Below are positions 29,199-36,793 of a DNA stretch of 64,000 bases, piece after piece (the first letter of the stretch is position 1; every line of letters starts with the position of its first letter). The position numbers were made by a program, and so were the translations under genes. This DNA is from Idiomarina piscisalsi. GTDB taxonomy: Bacteria > Pseudomonadota > Gammaproteobacteria > Enterobacterales > Alteromonadaceae. The stretch spans positions 310,001 to 374,000 of the forward strand of contig NZ_PIQA01000001.1 of assembly GCF_003987095.1 (NCBI RefSeq). Reading direction: 5' to 3'. The notes under the pieces were generated by a model, which did not search any database, was not told where the DNA came from, and was given only the letters and a program-made list of their open reading frames with translations.

Positions 29199-29258
29199 GT
29201 ATAAACGGTACTTAAAGACTGGTGCTACATGTGGTGCTATATTTAGTGTGGTTTATAC
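29199..29258. repeat. Right arm-type repeats of the island
   Basis: TGGTGCTAC (29220) and TGGTGCTAT (29232), 12 bp apart, exactly as at the left end (18967, 18979). They are framed by an 8-bp inverted repeat GTATAAAC / GTTTATAC (29199-29206, 29251-29258). Probable integrase arm-binding region, 42 bp inside the right att core. Confidence 0.65.
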
Positions 29259-29299
29259 TTTTGTGTAATTGTAACAGCTGGTTTGGGTTTTTATTCTAA

Positions 29300-29321
29300 T
29301 CCGGCCCCGGGCACCAATTCC
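29300..29321 (+). repeat. attR: second copy of the tRNA-Leu 3' end
   Basis: 22 bp identical to 18838-18859 but with no tRNA body upstream. Marks the right boundary of the island. Confidence 0.9.
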
Positions 29322-29334
29322 TTTAGTATGAGAT

Positions 29335-29360
29335 AGAAAAAAGAAGCACTAAGGCTTCTT
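29335..29360 (-). terminator. Terminator overlapping the ydbL stop codon
   Basis: On the minus strand: stem AAGAAGC / GCTTCTT with loop CTTAGT, which contains the ydbL TAG, followed by TTTTTTC. Ends the ydbH-ynbE-ydbL operon 14 nt before the island boundary. Confidence 0.65.
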
Positions 29361-29714
29361 CTTCCACTGACCATCAACCTTCACAAAATGCCCTGATTGT
29401 GTGCGTTCAATGGCGCGTTTACCAGCAAGTAGCTCAACATCAGCAACGGCAATGTCGTTTTCTTCTGCTATGCGAGCATATTCCTGACGTCTGGCTTCAT
29501 TTATTTGTTCTGCTATTTGCTTTGCCTGCGCATTGGACTTAACAACGCCTAAATAACCATTAGGTTGCTCGCCAACCCAGCCTTTATCTTTGGCTGATGA
29601 CAGTTGATCCATGGCTTCTTGTAAGGTTATTTCCTGTGCGTAACTTGCTGTTGGCACGCTCATGCCTGAAATGGAAAGTAGGGCGACGAACGCACTAATC
29701 GTTAGTTTTTTCAT
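29349..29714 (-). CDS. ydbL: YdbL family (DUF1318) periplasmic protein
   Basis: 121 aa with a signal peptide cleaved after about Ala26 (SYA|QE). The DUF1318 core reads GYLGVVKSNAQAKQIAEQIN, then YARIAEENDIAVADVELLAGKRAIE and a terminal GQWKKKP. In E. coli YdbL acts in the periplasm with YdbH-YnbE in phospholipid transport to the outer membrane. Third gene of the leftward operon, 18 nt after ynbE. Confidence 0.92.
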   Translation of the reverse strand: MKKLTISAFVALLSISGMSVPTASYAQEITLQEAMDQLSSAKDKGWVGEQPNGYLGVVKSNAQAKQIAEQINEARRQEYARIAEENDIAVADVELLAGKRAIERTQSGHFVKVDGQWKKKP

Positions 29715-29732
29715 GTTACAATCCTTTGAAAA

Positions 29733-29918
29733 TTAAAATAAACCGCTCGACTCTGAAATAACGTCGTCGAGTGCTTTGTCGACTTTAACGTAAATTTCAT
29801 GCTCAATTTTTACGTTCAAATTAATGGTTATTGGCTCTTTCGGAGCCGCCACCTGAACGGTTGGGGTGCAGGCGGACATGAGCAGCACCGATAGTGTAAT
29901 GACAAGCAATTGTTTCAT
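29733..29918 (-). CDS. ynbE: YnbE family outer-membrane lipoprotein
   Basis: 61 aa. Lipobox LMSAC gives lipidated Cys17; the mature peptide has PITINLNVKIEHEIYVKVDKALDDVI, the YnbE family core. In E. coli YnbE stacks on the C-terminal end of YdbH and bridges to the outer membrane. Lies 12 nt after ydbH. Confidence 0.92.
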   Translation of the reverse strand: MKQLLVITLSVLLMSACTPTVQVAAPKEPITINLNVKIEHEIYVKVDKALDDVISESSGLF

Positions 29919-29930
29919 ATCGTCCTCTGA

Positions 29931-32351
29931 TTAATTGACCCGTTGCTGGATCCGTTTACGAATAACGTCGCTGACACTGTTGCTGAGCTGTATGCCTTTA
30001 ATGAGCGCAGGTAGGTCTTCCTCTAAAGTGACGTTTAATTTTACCTTACGACCATTTTCAACGGCTGGATTATATCCGTTCAGCTGTAACTCTAAGGTTA
30101 GCTCACCGTTCTTGTCATAGCCAACGACACTCGACAGCTCTTGGTAGTAAAAGTCCTCCAGCACACTGGCGAGTGTTTTCAGACTTGGGTTTGTACCAAC
30201 GGCAGAGCGCAACGCCGAAGAGTCTACCTGCAAATGCCCGCCAGGCGCGACAGCACTTAAATAGCCTTTTTCGACTGTTAGTTGTTGAGAGTCCCAAACG
30301 AGGGGGATGGTTCCCGAAATTTCGCCGTCTATAGCAATTCGGTTACTTGGATACTGACGCATGAGTTCACCGAGGTTGATTCGCTCGAAGACAATAGGAA
30401 TACGTATTTTGTCAGCAAACTTATAGGTTTGCTCTGATATTCTAACTGAACCGCCCAGTGCCTTAATGCTATGGCTATTAAGCTGTATTGTACTTTTTTG
30501 CATGGTCTTGAAAGGAATGACGCCGGCAAGCTCAGCTTCTACAGGACCAATAGTAAATCCTTGCTGGATACTGCCGAGGTATAAACTTGCCTGTTGAAAA
30601 CTCAAACGCTCTGGAGTCGCGTTAAATTGAGTGTTCAAATTAGCGTTGGTCACAGACGTTGTGTCATATATGGCATCGATAGACTGTAAGTTCGCGTCTC
30701 CTTCATCAATGCTCCATTTTCCTGTTTCTAAATTGCCTGACAGCCTGAAGCCCGCCGTAGCGTTGCCTTTGTTTAGCGTTAATAGTGGGAGAGTGTCTTG
30801 TATCAACGGTGACAATTGTGCCTGCAAGTCTGCTTGCGCTAAGTTATGAATGTTTATATCTATATTAGAGGTTAATCTTAAACCTTCTGTCAGTGTGCTG
30901 CTATGATTCAAGGCCGCGCCCTGAGCTAATTCAATAGTGCCTTCAGCGTCAATACTGCCGCTTTTGTAATGGACGTTATGCGAGAGCTTAGGTTTTAAAC
31001 TCTGAAAGCCTGCTACTTTTATCGCGACATTATTAACTTCCGTTGTCAGGTTTGCTGTTGCCGTTTCGGGGGCGGTAAAAGGTATTTCTGCAAAGAACGT
31101 TGGAATTAAGAAGTCAGCGTTGGCAAATTCTGATTCGGCAAAAAACGAAGAGGGCTGCTTTGAGCTAAGCATCAGCTTATCACTCTTGAGCGTTATGTCA
31201 GCGTTTAAGGCTAAGTCGCTCAACGTATTAAGTTTGAGTGGACTTATGGCGTCAATACTATGTACCACGATTCTGTCGGCACTTACGTTAGTTTTTGGGA
31301 ATTCAAGCCGAACAAACTGAGCGTCGTTTTGAACGAAGTGACCTGCCATAGTTATCCTAGCGGCAGAGACGCCTTTGCCGTCAACCGTTGCACTCAGCTG
31401 AACCGGCCAGGCTGTTTTATTCAGTATTTGTTGATAGCTTAATGGTTCAAGCGCTAAAGAGTCCTGGCTGGTAAGTTGCCACTTTACCGTGCTTATTTCT
31501 AAAGGCAGAGTTGGCCACTGTGTCAGGTCGCCACTGATATTTAAGCCATAGCTTTCAATAACGCCGCTTTTAACGTTGAAACGTATATTTCCGTCAGCGG
31601 CGGATGTAACGCCTGACGCTGCGACATTCACAGGTTGCTGTAATTGTAAGATGAATTTGCCGGAAGTTGCGTTAATAAGGCCTTCTGGACCTGTTAATTC
31701 GGTTTCCGGTGAAAGCGAGCCTTCGGCATTAAACAATAGAGCAATACTTTCGTTTTTTACAAACTCTGATGCTTGAGCAAGTCGTTCGGTTGGAACCTTT
31801 GCTGAACCTTCAATATTCCATTCACCACTAATAAGCTCGTAATTGGCGTTGAAGTGGCCAAGGTTATGCTCTATATCGATCGATAAAATTGAGTTGTCGC
31901 GAGAGAGATGAATAGCGAGTGCTTCAGGATGAGAAAGGCTTAAACTGAGGTTAGGGCGCTTTGTGTTTAATGTTACTTCTCCCTTAAGCGGGGAGTACTG
32001 CTTGAAAAGCTCGCCTTTCAATGTGACGTTGTTAAGAATAACCGTTTCAGGAAGCCAGCTTGGTACAGGCGTGCTCAGTAGCTTTTTAATGGTAAGCGGT
32101 GCGGTAGCTGAGTTTGAAGGGGAGGATGACGGTAACTCGTTCATTGTCACGCTCAACTGTTCAATGACCACTCGTTCTTTGGACAGCGAACCGATGCTTA
32201 TCGACCAGTCCTCGATACCTACCTTTGCCAATTCACGGTTAGCTATCGACAGGCCGATTAATAGCCCAATGCCAATAAACAGGACAAGTGTCAGTAAGAC
32301 ACTGCCGGTAATGGCTAATAGACGCCAAAGCATGGGCTTAATGTCAGGCAT
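29931..32351 (-). CDS. ydbH: AsmA-like intermembrane phospholipid transporter YdbH
   Basis: 806 aa (E. coli about 879). One N-terminal membrane anchor (about residues 8-36), then a long beta-rich repetitive region as in TamB/YhdP/YdbH bridge proteins. C-terminal family motifs: IDGEISGTIPLVWDSQQLTVEKGYLSA region, GGHLQVDSSALRSA, FYYQELSSVVGYDKNGELTLELQLNGYNP. Spans the periplasm and carries phospholipids with YnbE and YdbL. Identity is strengthened by the complete ydbH-ynbE-ydbL order. Confidence 0.93.
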   Translation of the reverse strand: MPDIKPMLWRLLAITGSVLLTLVLFIGIGLLIGLSIANRELAKVGIEDWSISIGSLSKERVVIEQLSVTMNELPSSSPSNSATAPLTIKKLLSTPVPSWLPETVILNNVTLKGELFKQYSPLKGEVTLNTKRPNLSLSLSHPEALAIHLSRDNSILSIDIEHNLGHFNANYELISGEWNIEGSAKVPTERLAQASEFVKNESIALLFNAEGSLSPETELTGPEGLINATSGKFILQLQQPVNVAASGVTSAADGNIRFNVKSGVIESYGLNISGDLTQWPTLPLEISTVKWQLTSQDSLALEPLSYQQILNKTAWPVQLSATVDGKGVSAARITMAGHFVQNDAQFVRLEFPKTNVSADRIVVHSIDAISPLKLNTLSDLALNADITLKSDKLMLSSKQPSSFFAESEFANADFLIPTFFAEIPFTAPETATANLTTEVNNVAIKVAGFQSLKPKLSHNVHYKSGSIDAEGTIELAQGAALNHSSTLTEGLRLTSNIDINIHNLAQADLQAQLSPLIQDTLPLLTLNKGNATAGFRLSGNLETGKWSIDEGDANLQSIDAIYDTTSVTNANLNTQFNATPERLSFQQASLYLGSIQQGFTIGPVEAELAGVIPFKTMQKSTIQLNSHSIKALGGSVRISEQTYKFADKIRIPIVFERINLGELMRQYPSNRIAIDGEISGTIPLVWDSQQLTVEKGYLSAVAPGGHLQVDSSALRSAVGTNPSLKTLASVLEDFYYQELSSVVGYDKNGELTLELQLNGYNPAVENGRKVKLNVTLEEDLPALIKGIQLSNSVSDVIRKRIQQRVN

Positions 32352-32361
32352 TTACCGACCC

Positions 32362-33006
32362 TTACCTTACTCTGAAGGTTAAGTTCACGCGGACATTGCC
32401 GGTGAGTGGATGCTGGCCGTTAGCGAGTTTTTTTACGCCGTGGTAACGAAGACGATCGGGGCCGCCCCAGACAAGTACGTCACCATGTTGCAACGTCACT
32501 TTTTGTGGACTGCCACCTCGTTTGAGGCCTCCCCAGAGAAAAGTAACGGGTAAGCCAAACGAGAAAGATACAATAGGCTGTGAAAAGTCGGACTCGTCTT
32601 TGTCCTGATGAAGTCCCATAGCAGCGCCGGGATGGTAAACGTTAATTAAGCAGGCATTGGGAGAAAACGATTCAAACCCACACTTTGCCGCTGCCTGTTC
32701 AGCAAGAGTTTCTAGCGTTTCGGGCATAGGCGGCCAGGGCTTCTCAGTTATTGGGTCTGTGTCTGTGTAGCGATAGCCCTTTTTGTCGGTTATCCAGCCA
32801 AAGTCGCCACAGCTGCTGGTGCGTACTGACATTTTACCGCCCCCGGGCGTCACAAACTGTCTTAGTGGTGACTGTTTAATAACGTCCCTGAGGTGGCTTA
32901 AAATGGTGTCTGCCTGAGATGCGACATAGCCATGGAGTAGGTAGGCTTGCTCACTAAACTGCGTAACCTCATGGTTCTCGCCAGCAAATAAGTCGAGTGA
33001 TGCCAT
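32362..33006 (-). CDS. alkB: Alkylated DNA repair dioxygenase AlkB
   Basis: 214 aa, E. coli AlkB is 216. The Fe(II) ligands His133, Asp135 (LHQDKDE) and His189 (RYHG) and the 2-oxoglutarate-binding Arg206 and Arg212 (NVRVNLTFR) match E. coli AlkB at a constant offset of two. Oxidatively demethylates 1-methyladenine and 3-methylcytosine. 10 nt separates it from ydbH, 16 nt from the GNAT gene. No Ada box seen. Confidence 0.95.
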   Translation of the reverse strand: MASLDLFAGENHEVTQFSEQAYLLHGYVASQADTILSHLRDVIKQSPLRQFVTPGGGKMSVRTSSCGDFGWITDKKGYRYTDTDPITEKPWPPMPETLETLAEQAAAKCGFESFSPNACLINVYHPGAAMGLHQDKDESDFSQPIVSFSFGLPVTFLWGGLKRGGSPQKVTLQHGDVLVWGGPDRLRYHGVKKLANGQHPLTGNVRVNLTFRVR

Positions 33007-33022
33007 AGCTCACCAAATCCGG

Positions 33023-33622
33023 TTAGAGTGCACGACTCATAATTAGGCGATCTTCACCCGGACCTAAGTAATCCTGAATGGTTTCGATAACTGAAAAGCC
33101 CGCTTGTTTATATAATTTGATGGCAGCGGCATTGTTCGGAGCCACACTGAGCTCAAGTGTTTTCCAACTGCTTTCAGCCGCTGACTTGATAGCCTGCTCC
33201 AACAATATGCGGCCAAGTCCCTGACCTTGGAAGCTTTTACCAATAAGCAAAGACATTAAGGTTGCCCGGCTGCCATCGAGCGGCACGATAAGGCTGTAAC
33301 CGGCAACTTTCTCGTCACTTTTTATGGTTAGAAAGCCACTAGGCCATTGTCGTAGCGCTTGGTAAAAGAACAAGCTGGAGTAGGCGTCATTGTCATAAAG
33401 CTGCTTTTCAAAAAAGGCGAGCCGGGGAATATCTTCTGAGGACGCGGTTTGTACTGTCACAGGTACATCGTTTTTACCCGCTTGTGCCAGCGAGCCGACG
33501 CACAGCCGGCACTCGCCGGAAGCCGGCGCAGAGCCTTCAACATAACGGAGTTTATGAGAGGCGCTCTCTCTATTACTGGATACTTGATAAACTCTGTCTC
33601 GTGAAGAAGTATGGCTGCTCAT
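33023..33622 (-). CDS. GNAT family N-acetyltransferase
   Basis: 199 aa. GNAT fold from about residue 53: VQTASSEDIPRLAFFEKQLYDND, motif A LMSLLIGKSFQGQGLGRILLEQAI (Q-x2-G-x-G/A acetyl-CoA loop), and PNNAAAIKLYKQAGF. Similar to RimI-type enzymes; substrate unknown. The first 50 residues, rich in Ser and with CRLC, match nothing known to me. The frame has no internal Met near residue 53, though a GTG is possible, so the true start could be later. Confidence 0.82.
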   Translation of the reverse strand: MSSHTSSRDRVYQVSSNRESASHKLRYVEGSAPASGECRLCVGSLAQAGKNDVPVTVQTASSEDIPRLAFFEKQLYDNDAYSSLFFYQALRQWPSGFLTIKSDEKVAGYSLIVPLDGSRATLMSLLIGKSFQGQGLGRILLEQAIKSAAESSWKTLELSVAPNNAAAIKLYKQAGFSVIETIQDYLGPGEDRLIMSRAL

Positions 33623-33637
33623 AATAACCTTTGTTAG

Positions 33638-34171
33638 TTAAAAAGGATGAACCCAACTAAGCCAATAAAAATCGAGGCCGTCGTTAGGGCGCTTAATGTC
33701 TGCATTAGAATAATGAGTATAGCCAAAGTCAATGCGAGCGTCAGAGTTTTTGCTGAACTGCCAGGACAACGAGATACGATCTTCAAACTGAAACTTGGTT
33801 GAGAGCTTTCTGTTACCGAGGCTGGTCTTATCGAAATAACTGCCGCCAATGCCCGCTTCTAAATAAAGCGGCCGCTCTGAGCCGGCTATATGCCAGGAAG
33901 CAACAGGGCTTATAGTAAAAGCGGTAATGTTGTCTGATGTATCATTCGAGTCCTGCCAATGGTTTAACCCCATATCCACATAAAGCTTAGGCGAACCCAA
34001 AAAGCCTGGCATTTCTATAGGAATGTCGGTAAAGCGATAGGCCACACGAGCACCACGGAATTGGTCGGTTGAATACGAAGCCGTAAAGCTGACTTCATTA
34101 GCCAGTGCAGAAGCTGGCGTCAAACTACTTGATAATAATACGGCACTTAAAAGCGAAAGACGTCTTAACAT
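33638..34171 (-). CDS. pagL: Lipid A 3-O-deacylase PagL family
   Basis: 177 aa. Signal peptide ends near Ala24 (SALA|NE); the rest is an 8-strand outer-membrane barrel ending in Phe. The active-site block FGYTHYSNADIKRPNDGLDFYWLSW has His153 and Ser155 at the PagL H-x-S positions; the third residue, Glu140 in P. aeruginosa PagL, is Asp167 here. Removes the 3-O acyl chain from lipid A, lowering endotoxicity and altering envelope properties. A 26-bp AcrR-like palindrome lies 38-63 bp upstream. Confidence 0.88.
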   Translation of the reverse strand: MLRRLSLLSAVLLSSSLTPASALANEVSFTASYSTDQFRGARVAYRFTDIPIEMPGFLGSPKLYVDMGLNHWQDSNDTSDNITAFTISPVASWHIAGSERPLYLEAGIGGSYFDKTSLGNRKLSTKFQFEDRISLSWQFSKNSDARIDFGYTHYSNADIKRPNDGLDFYWLSWVHPF

Positions 34172-34208
34172 GTCGCTCTCTTAATGGTTGATTAAAAGTG
34201 CCTTTATT

Positions 34209-34234
34209 TTACATACATTCACGAATGTATGTAA
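34209..34234. promoter_or_regulatory. AcrR-type operator palindrome upstream of pagL
   Basis: Perfect inverted repeat TTACATACATTC / GAATGTATGTAA around a 2-bp centre AC. The inner 24 bp differ by one base near the centre from the E. coli AcrR operator as I remember it (arms TACATACATT / AATGTATGTA). Located 38-63 bp before the pagL start, over its likely promoter, and 6 nt after the LysR gene ends. Repression of pagL by a TetR/AcrR-family protein is inferred. Confidence 0.65.
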
Positions 34235-34239
34235 ACGAG

Positions 34240-35124
34240 TTATTGGTTAATTAATTGTAACCATTTAATAAAAGCGACAAGGGCAACTGACTGACGCTTC
34301 CGTTTTTTGTAAAATACCGAGAGTGGCGACTTAATTGGCTGTGCATACTCTCGAAAAGGCGTTAAATGAGATAGTTGAGCGTTTAACAGGCTGCTATCGA
34401 CTAAGGTCACGGCTTTTTCTGTTTGAGCTAAGTCCAGCGACATGTAAAAGTCATCGCAATGTATAATACGCTGGCTTTTGAGTTTGGACTGGTTTGCTTC
34501 GACCAATTTGGTATGTTCCGGATTATCTGGGTTAGTTATCCAGCTTTGGCGGAATGGCGTGTCATTGGTTGAAATAGCCGATACCGGGACAAGGTCATTT
34601 TTCGATAAACGCTGACTTTGCAAGTGTTTGTCGTTTATCTGACCATAACCAATAGCAATATCCCAGCTTTGATGTTGTACGGCAGAGACCATGTCAGCGG
34701 CATGTTCACCGGCAAAGTAGTCAGCACAGCGTGTAAAGTTTAATTGTATATGCGGGTAAATGGCATGAAAGTCCTCGAGCTTATCGGCTAACCAAAAGCG
34801 GAAACGTTCAGAGCTTATAGCAACGGTCAGCTGAGTTGTTGTGTTATCATTCAAACTTCGGGTACGTTCTATAGCACGCTCTAACTGATCAAATATTTGC
34901 TCAATTTGTGGAGCCAGTTCAAGCGCCACTGGTGTTAAAGAATGAACTCGGTTATCGCGCTGAAAAAGTCGCATATCGAGCTGCTCTTCAAGCGCTTGAA
35001 TTTGACGGGTAACGGCCGACTGAGTCACTCCAAGTTGTTGTGCAGCCTGCTTAAAAGAACCGCTTCTGGCCGCAACATCAAAGACTCGAAGTGCATTAAG
35101 TGAAGGAAACTTTGCTTTTTTCAT
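34240..35124 (-). CDS. LysR-family regulator, GcvA-like
   Basis: 294 aa. HTH of the GcvA/AmpR subgroup: FPSLNALRVFDVAARSGSFK, QAAQQLGVTQSAVTRQIQALE, then a type 2 periplasmic-binding fold. Divergent from a LysE-family exporter with an 82-nt gap that carries a dyad (35126-35150), so it probably controls that exporter. Effector unknown, perhaps an amino acid. Confidence 0.9.
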   Translation of the reverse strand: MKKAKFPSLNALRVFDVAARSGSFKQAAQQLGVTQSAVTRQIQALEEQLDMRLFQRDNRVHSLTPVALELAPQIEQIFDQLERAIERTRSLNDNTTTQLTVAISSERFRFWLADKLEDFHAIYPHIQLNFTRCADYFAGEHAADMVSAVQHQSWDIAIGYGQINDKHLQSQRLSKNDLVPVSAISTNDTPFRQSWITNPDNPEHTKLVEANQSKLKSQRIIHCDDFYMSLDLAQTEKAVTLVDSSLLNAQLSHLTPFREYAQPIKSPLSVFYKKRKRQSVALVAFIKWLQLINQ

Positions 35125-35125
35125 A

Positions 35126-35150
35126 TTAATTATTTGGTATTTGTAATTAA
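35126..35150. promoter_or_regulatory. LysR-type operator candidate between lysR and lysE genes
   Basis: Perfect dyad TTAATTA-N11-TAATTAA, starting 2 nt upstream of the LysR start codon. Same geometry (7-bp arms, 11-bp spacer) as the site at 27569. Bound LysR protein would block its own start region. Confidence 0.5.
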
Positions 35151-35206
35151 CAAAATGTAACTTTGATTCTCGCAGGTAAGTTACTGGAAAACAAGGAAGG
35201 AATACG

Positions 35207-35851
35207 TTGTCGTACTGGAGTGAGTTTTTAACTATTGCGTTAATTCATTTGTTTGCTGTCGCAAGTCCGGGCCCCGATTTTGCGGTTGTGTCGCGCTACG
35301 CCTTGAGCTTTGGCAGAAAAGCGGGTTATTGGGTAGCGCTGGGTATCGCTGCCGGCATTATTATTCACGTTGCGTACTCGCTGGTCGGTGTGGCACTCAT
35401 TATTCACCAAACTCCCTGGTTGTATCAGACCTTGCTGGTGGTAGGGGCGTTGTATCTGGGATTTATTGGTACTCAAGCGATAAAAGCAAAACCCCGAACG
35501 ACAATGTCCAGCGACGAATTTGAGGCCATAAAGCCGAAAAAGCGCAAAGCCTTTATTGTCGGCTTCATCACTAACGGTTTGAACGTTAAGGCTACTTTAT
35601 TTTTTCTGACGTTATTTACGACTATTATCGCACCTGAAACTCCTTTTTCAGTTAAGTTTGGTTATGGGGTCTATTTGGTTATAGCAACCGGCGCCTGGTT
35701 TTTGTTTTTAACCTGGCTACTAACTCAGCCCGCTATTTTTAAACGGGTTTGGCGTTACAGCCATTGGGTAGACAGAGCCATGGGGCTGGCGCTTATATTA
35801 CTGTCTGCTAAGTTACTTTGGGAATGGTTTTTACTTATCGAGCTTATCTGA
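35207..35851 (+). CDS. LysE/RhtB family amino-acid exporter
   Basis: 214 aa, six hydrophobic helices. Family motifs: ASPGPDFAVVSRYALSFGRKAGYWVALGI and the mid-protein F-VGFITNGLNVKATLFFLTLF. Exports amino acids or homoserine lactone-like compounds; substrate unknown. Starts with TTG behind a good AAGGAAGG site 6 nt upstream. Confidence 0.9.
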   Translation: MSYWSEFLTIALIHLFAVASPGPDFAVVSRYALSFGRKAGYWVALGIAAGIIIHVAYSLVGVALIIHQTPWLYQTLLVVGALYLGFIGTQAIKAKPRTTMSSDEFEAIKPKKRKAFIVGFITNGLNVKATLFFLTLFTTIIAPETPFSVKFGYGVYLVIATGAWFLFLTWLLTQPAIFKRVWRYSHWVDRAMGLALILLSAKLLWEWFLLIELI

Positions 35852-35911
35852 GCCGGGCTTTCGGGTTATACTGAGTAAAATTTTAGAGAACAGCAAAGAG
35901 TCACTTTTTAT

Positions 35912-36793
35912 ATGCAGTTATTTGTGAACGATCTTACCGTTATTGATTGCTCTTATCTTTGCCCGCAGCGCGGCATTGTGGGGGAAAGTTGGATTGTCGA
36001 TATTGTTCTTGACGGTAACCTGAACGAACAGTCCATGGTGCTTGATTTTGGTAAGGTCAAAAAGCAAGTGAAAGCCATTATTGATGACTCGGTCGATCAC
36101 AAGCTGTTGGTTCCTGGAGACCATCCCTACACGAAAGTCACCCATAATAAAGACGACAGCTCTTACTGGGTTGACTTTGAGCGTGACAACTCCCGTTCAA
36201 TACACCTGTTTTGTCCGTCAGACTCTTTTGCCTTTATCGATGCCGAGGTAGTCAGTATTGAGACGGTTACTGATTACGTCAAAGCAGTGATTAAGCAAGA
36301 GCTTCCGGTGAATGTTGAAGGCTTGAAACTCACCTTACGTCCTGAGCAAATTGACGGTTTTTATTATCACTACACTCACGGTTTAAAAAAGCACGATGGC
36401 AACTGTCAGCGTATTGCCCACGGGCATCGTTCAAAGCTACAGATATTTATTGACGGTATTCGCCAACCAGCGCTTGAGAAAAGTTGGTGCGATAAATGGG
36501 AAGACATTTATATTGGCACCGAAGAAGATATCGCGACTTTTAATGAAATGACGCTATCGAAGGCTGCAAAGGTCGTAGACGAAAATACTCACATTGGTTA
36601 CAGCTACACCTCAATTCAGGGACTGTTTGAATTGGTTATGCCGCGTAGCGAAAACTACGTTATTGAAAGTGACTCTACGGTTGAATGCATTGCGCAGTAT
36701 CTGGCCTCGACAATAGGTCAGGAGTTCGCAGGCAAGTCAGTGGAAGTCAGAGCCTACGAAGGCGTTGGTAAAGGAGCTATTGCTTATGCGTAA
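35912..36793 (+). CDS. Tandem 6-carboxytetrahydropterin synthase (QueD/PTPS)-like protein
   Basis: 293 aa, about twice the usual length, with two tunnelling-fold halves. Half 1 (about 1-125) keeps MVLDFGKVKKQVKAIIDDSVDHKLL, i.e. the DFG and catalytic Asp-His region, but lacks the zinc histidines. Half 2 (about 145-293) keeps the zinc-type HYTHG...HGHRSKLQ block and ESDSTVE...VRAYEGVGKGA, but its Asp-His region is replaced (ENTHIGYSY). The two halves may share one active site. Role in queuosine or pterin synthesis is unproven. Overlaps the M23 gene by 8 nt. Confidence 0.75.
   Translation: MQLFVNDLTVIDCSYLCPQRGIVGESWIVDIVLDGNLNEQSMVLDFGKVKKQVKAIIDDSVDHKLLVPGDHPYTKVTHNKDDSSYWVDFERDNSRSIHLFCPSDSFAFIDAEVVSIETVTDYVKAVIKQELPVNVEGLKLTLRPEQIDGFYYHYTHGLKKHDGNCQRIAHGHRSKLQIFIDGIRQPALEKSWCDKWEDIYIGTEEDIATFNEMTLSKAAKVVDENTHIGYSYTSIQGLFELVMPRSENYVIESDSTVECIAQYLASTIGQEFAGKSVEVRAYEGVGKGAIAYA

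Larger units (their letters stand above)
18838..29321. mobile_element. Integrative genomic island in tRNA-Leu(TAA), about 10.5 kb
   Basis: Bounded by two 22-bp copies of the tRNA-Leu 3' end (18838-18859 and 29300-29321), with a P4-type integrase as the first gene after the tRNA. Paired integrase-arm-like repeats lie inside each end. Cargo: a three-gene PAS/c-di-GMP/chemoreceptor cassette, a scar of three gene fragments, a LysR-transporter pair and a broken transposase. The backbone resumes with the ydbL terminator directly after the right copy. No conjugation or phage structural genes, so it is probably not self-transmissible. Confidence 0.88.

Noticed and set aside
33634-33849. Minus-strand frame with hydrophobic stretches inside pagL
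   Set aside because: Alternate-frame shadow of pagL, whose own frame shows a signal peptide and active-site block.
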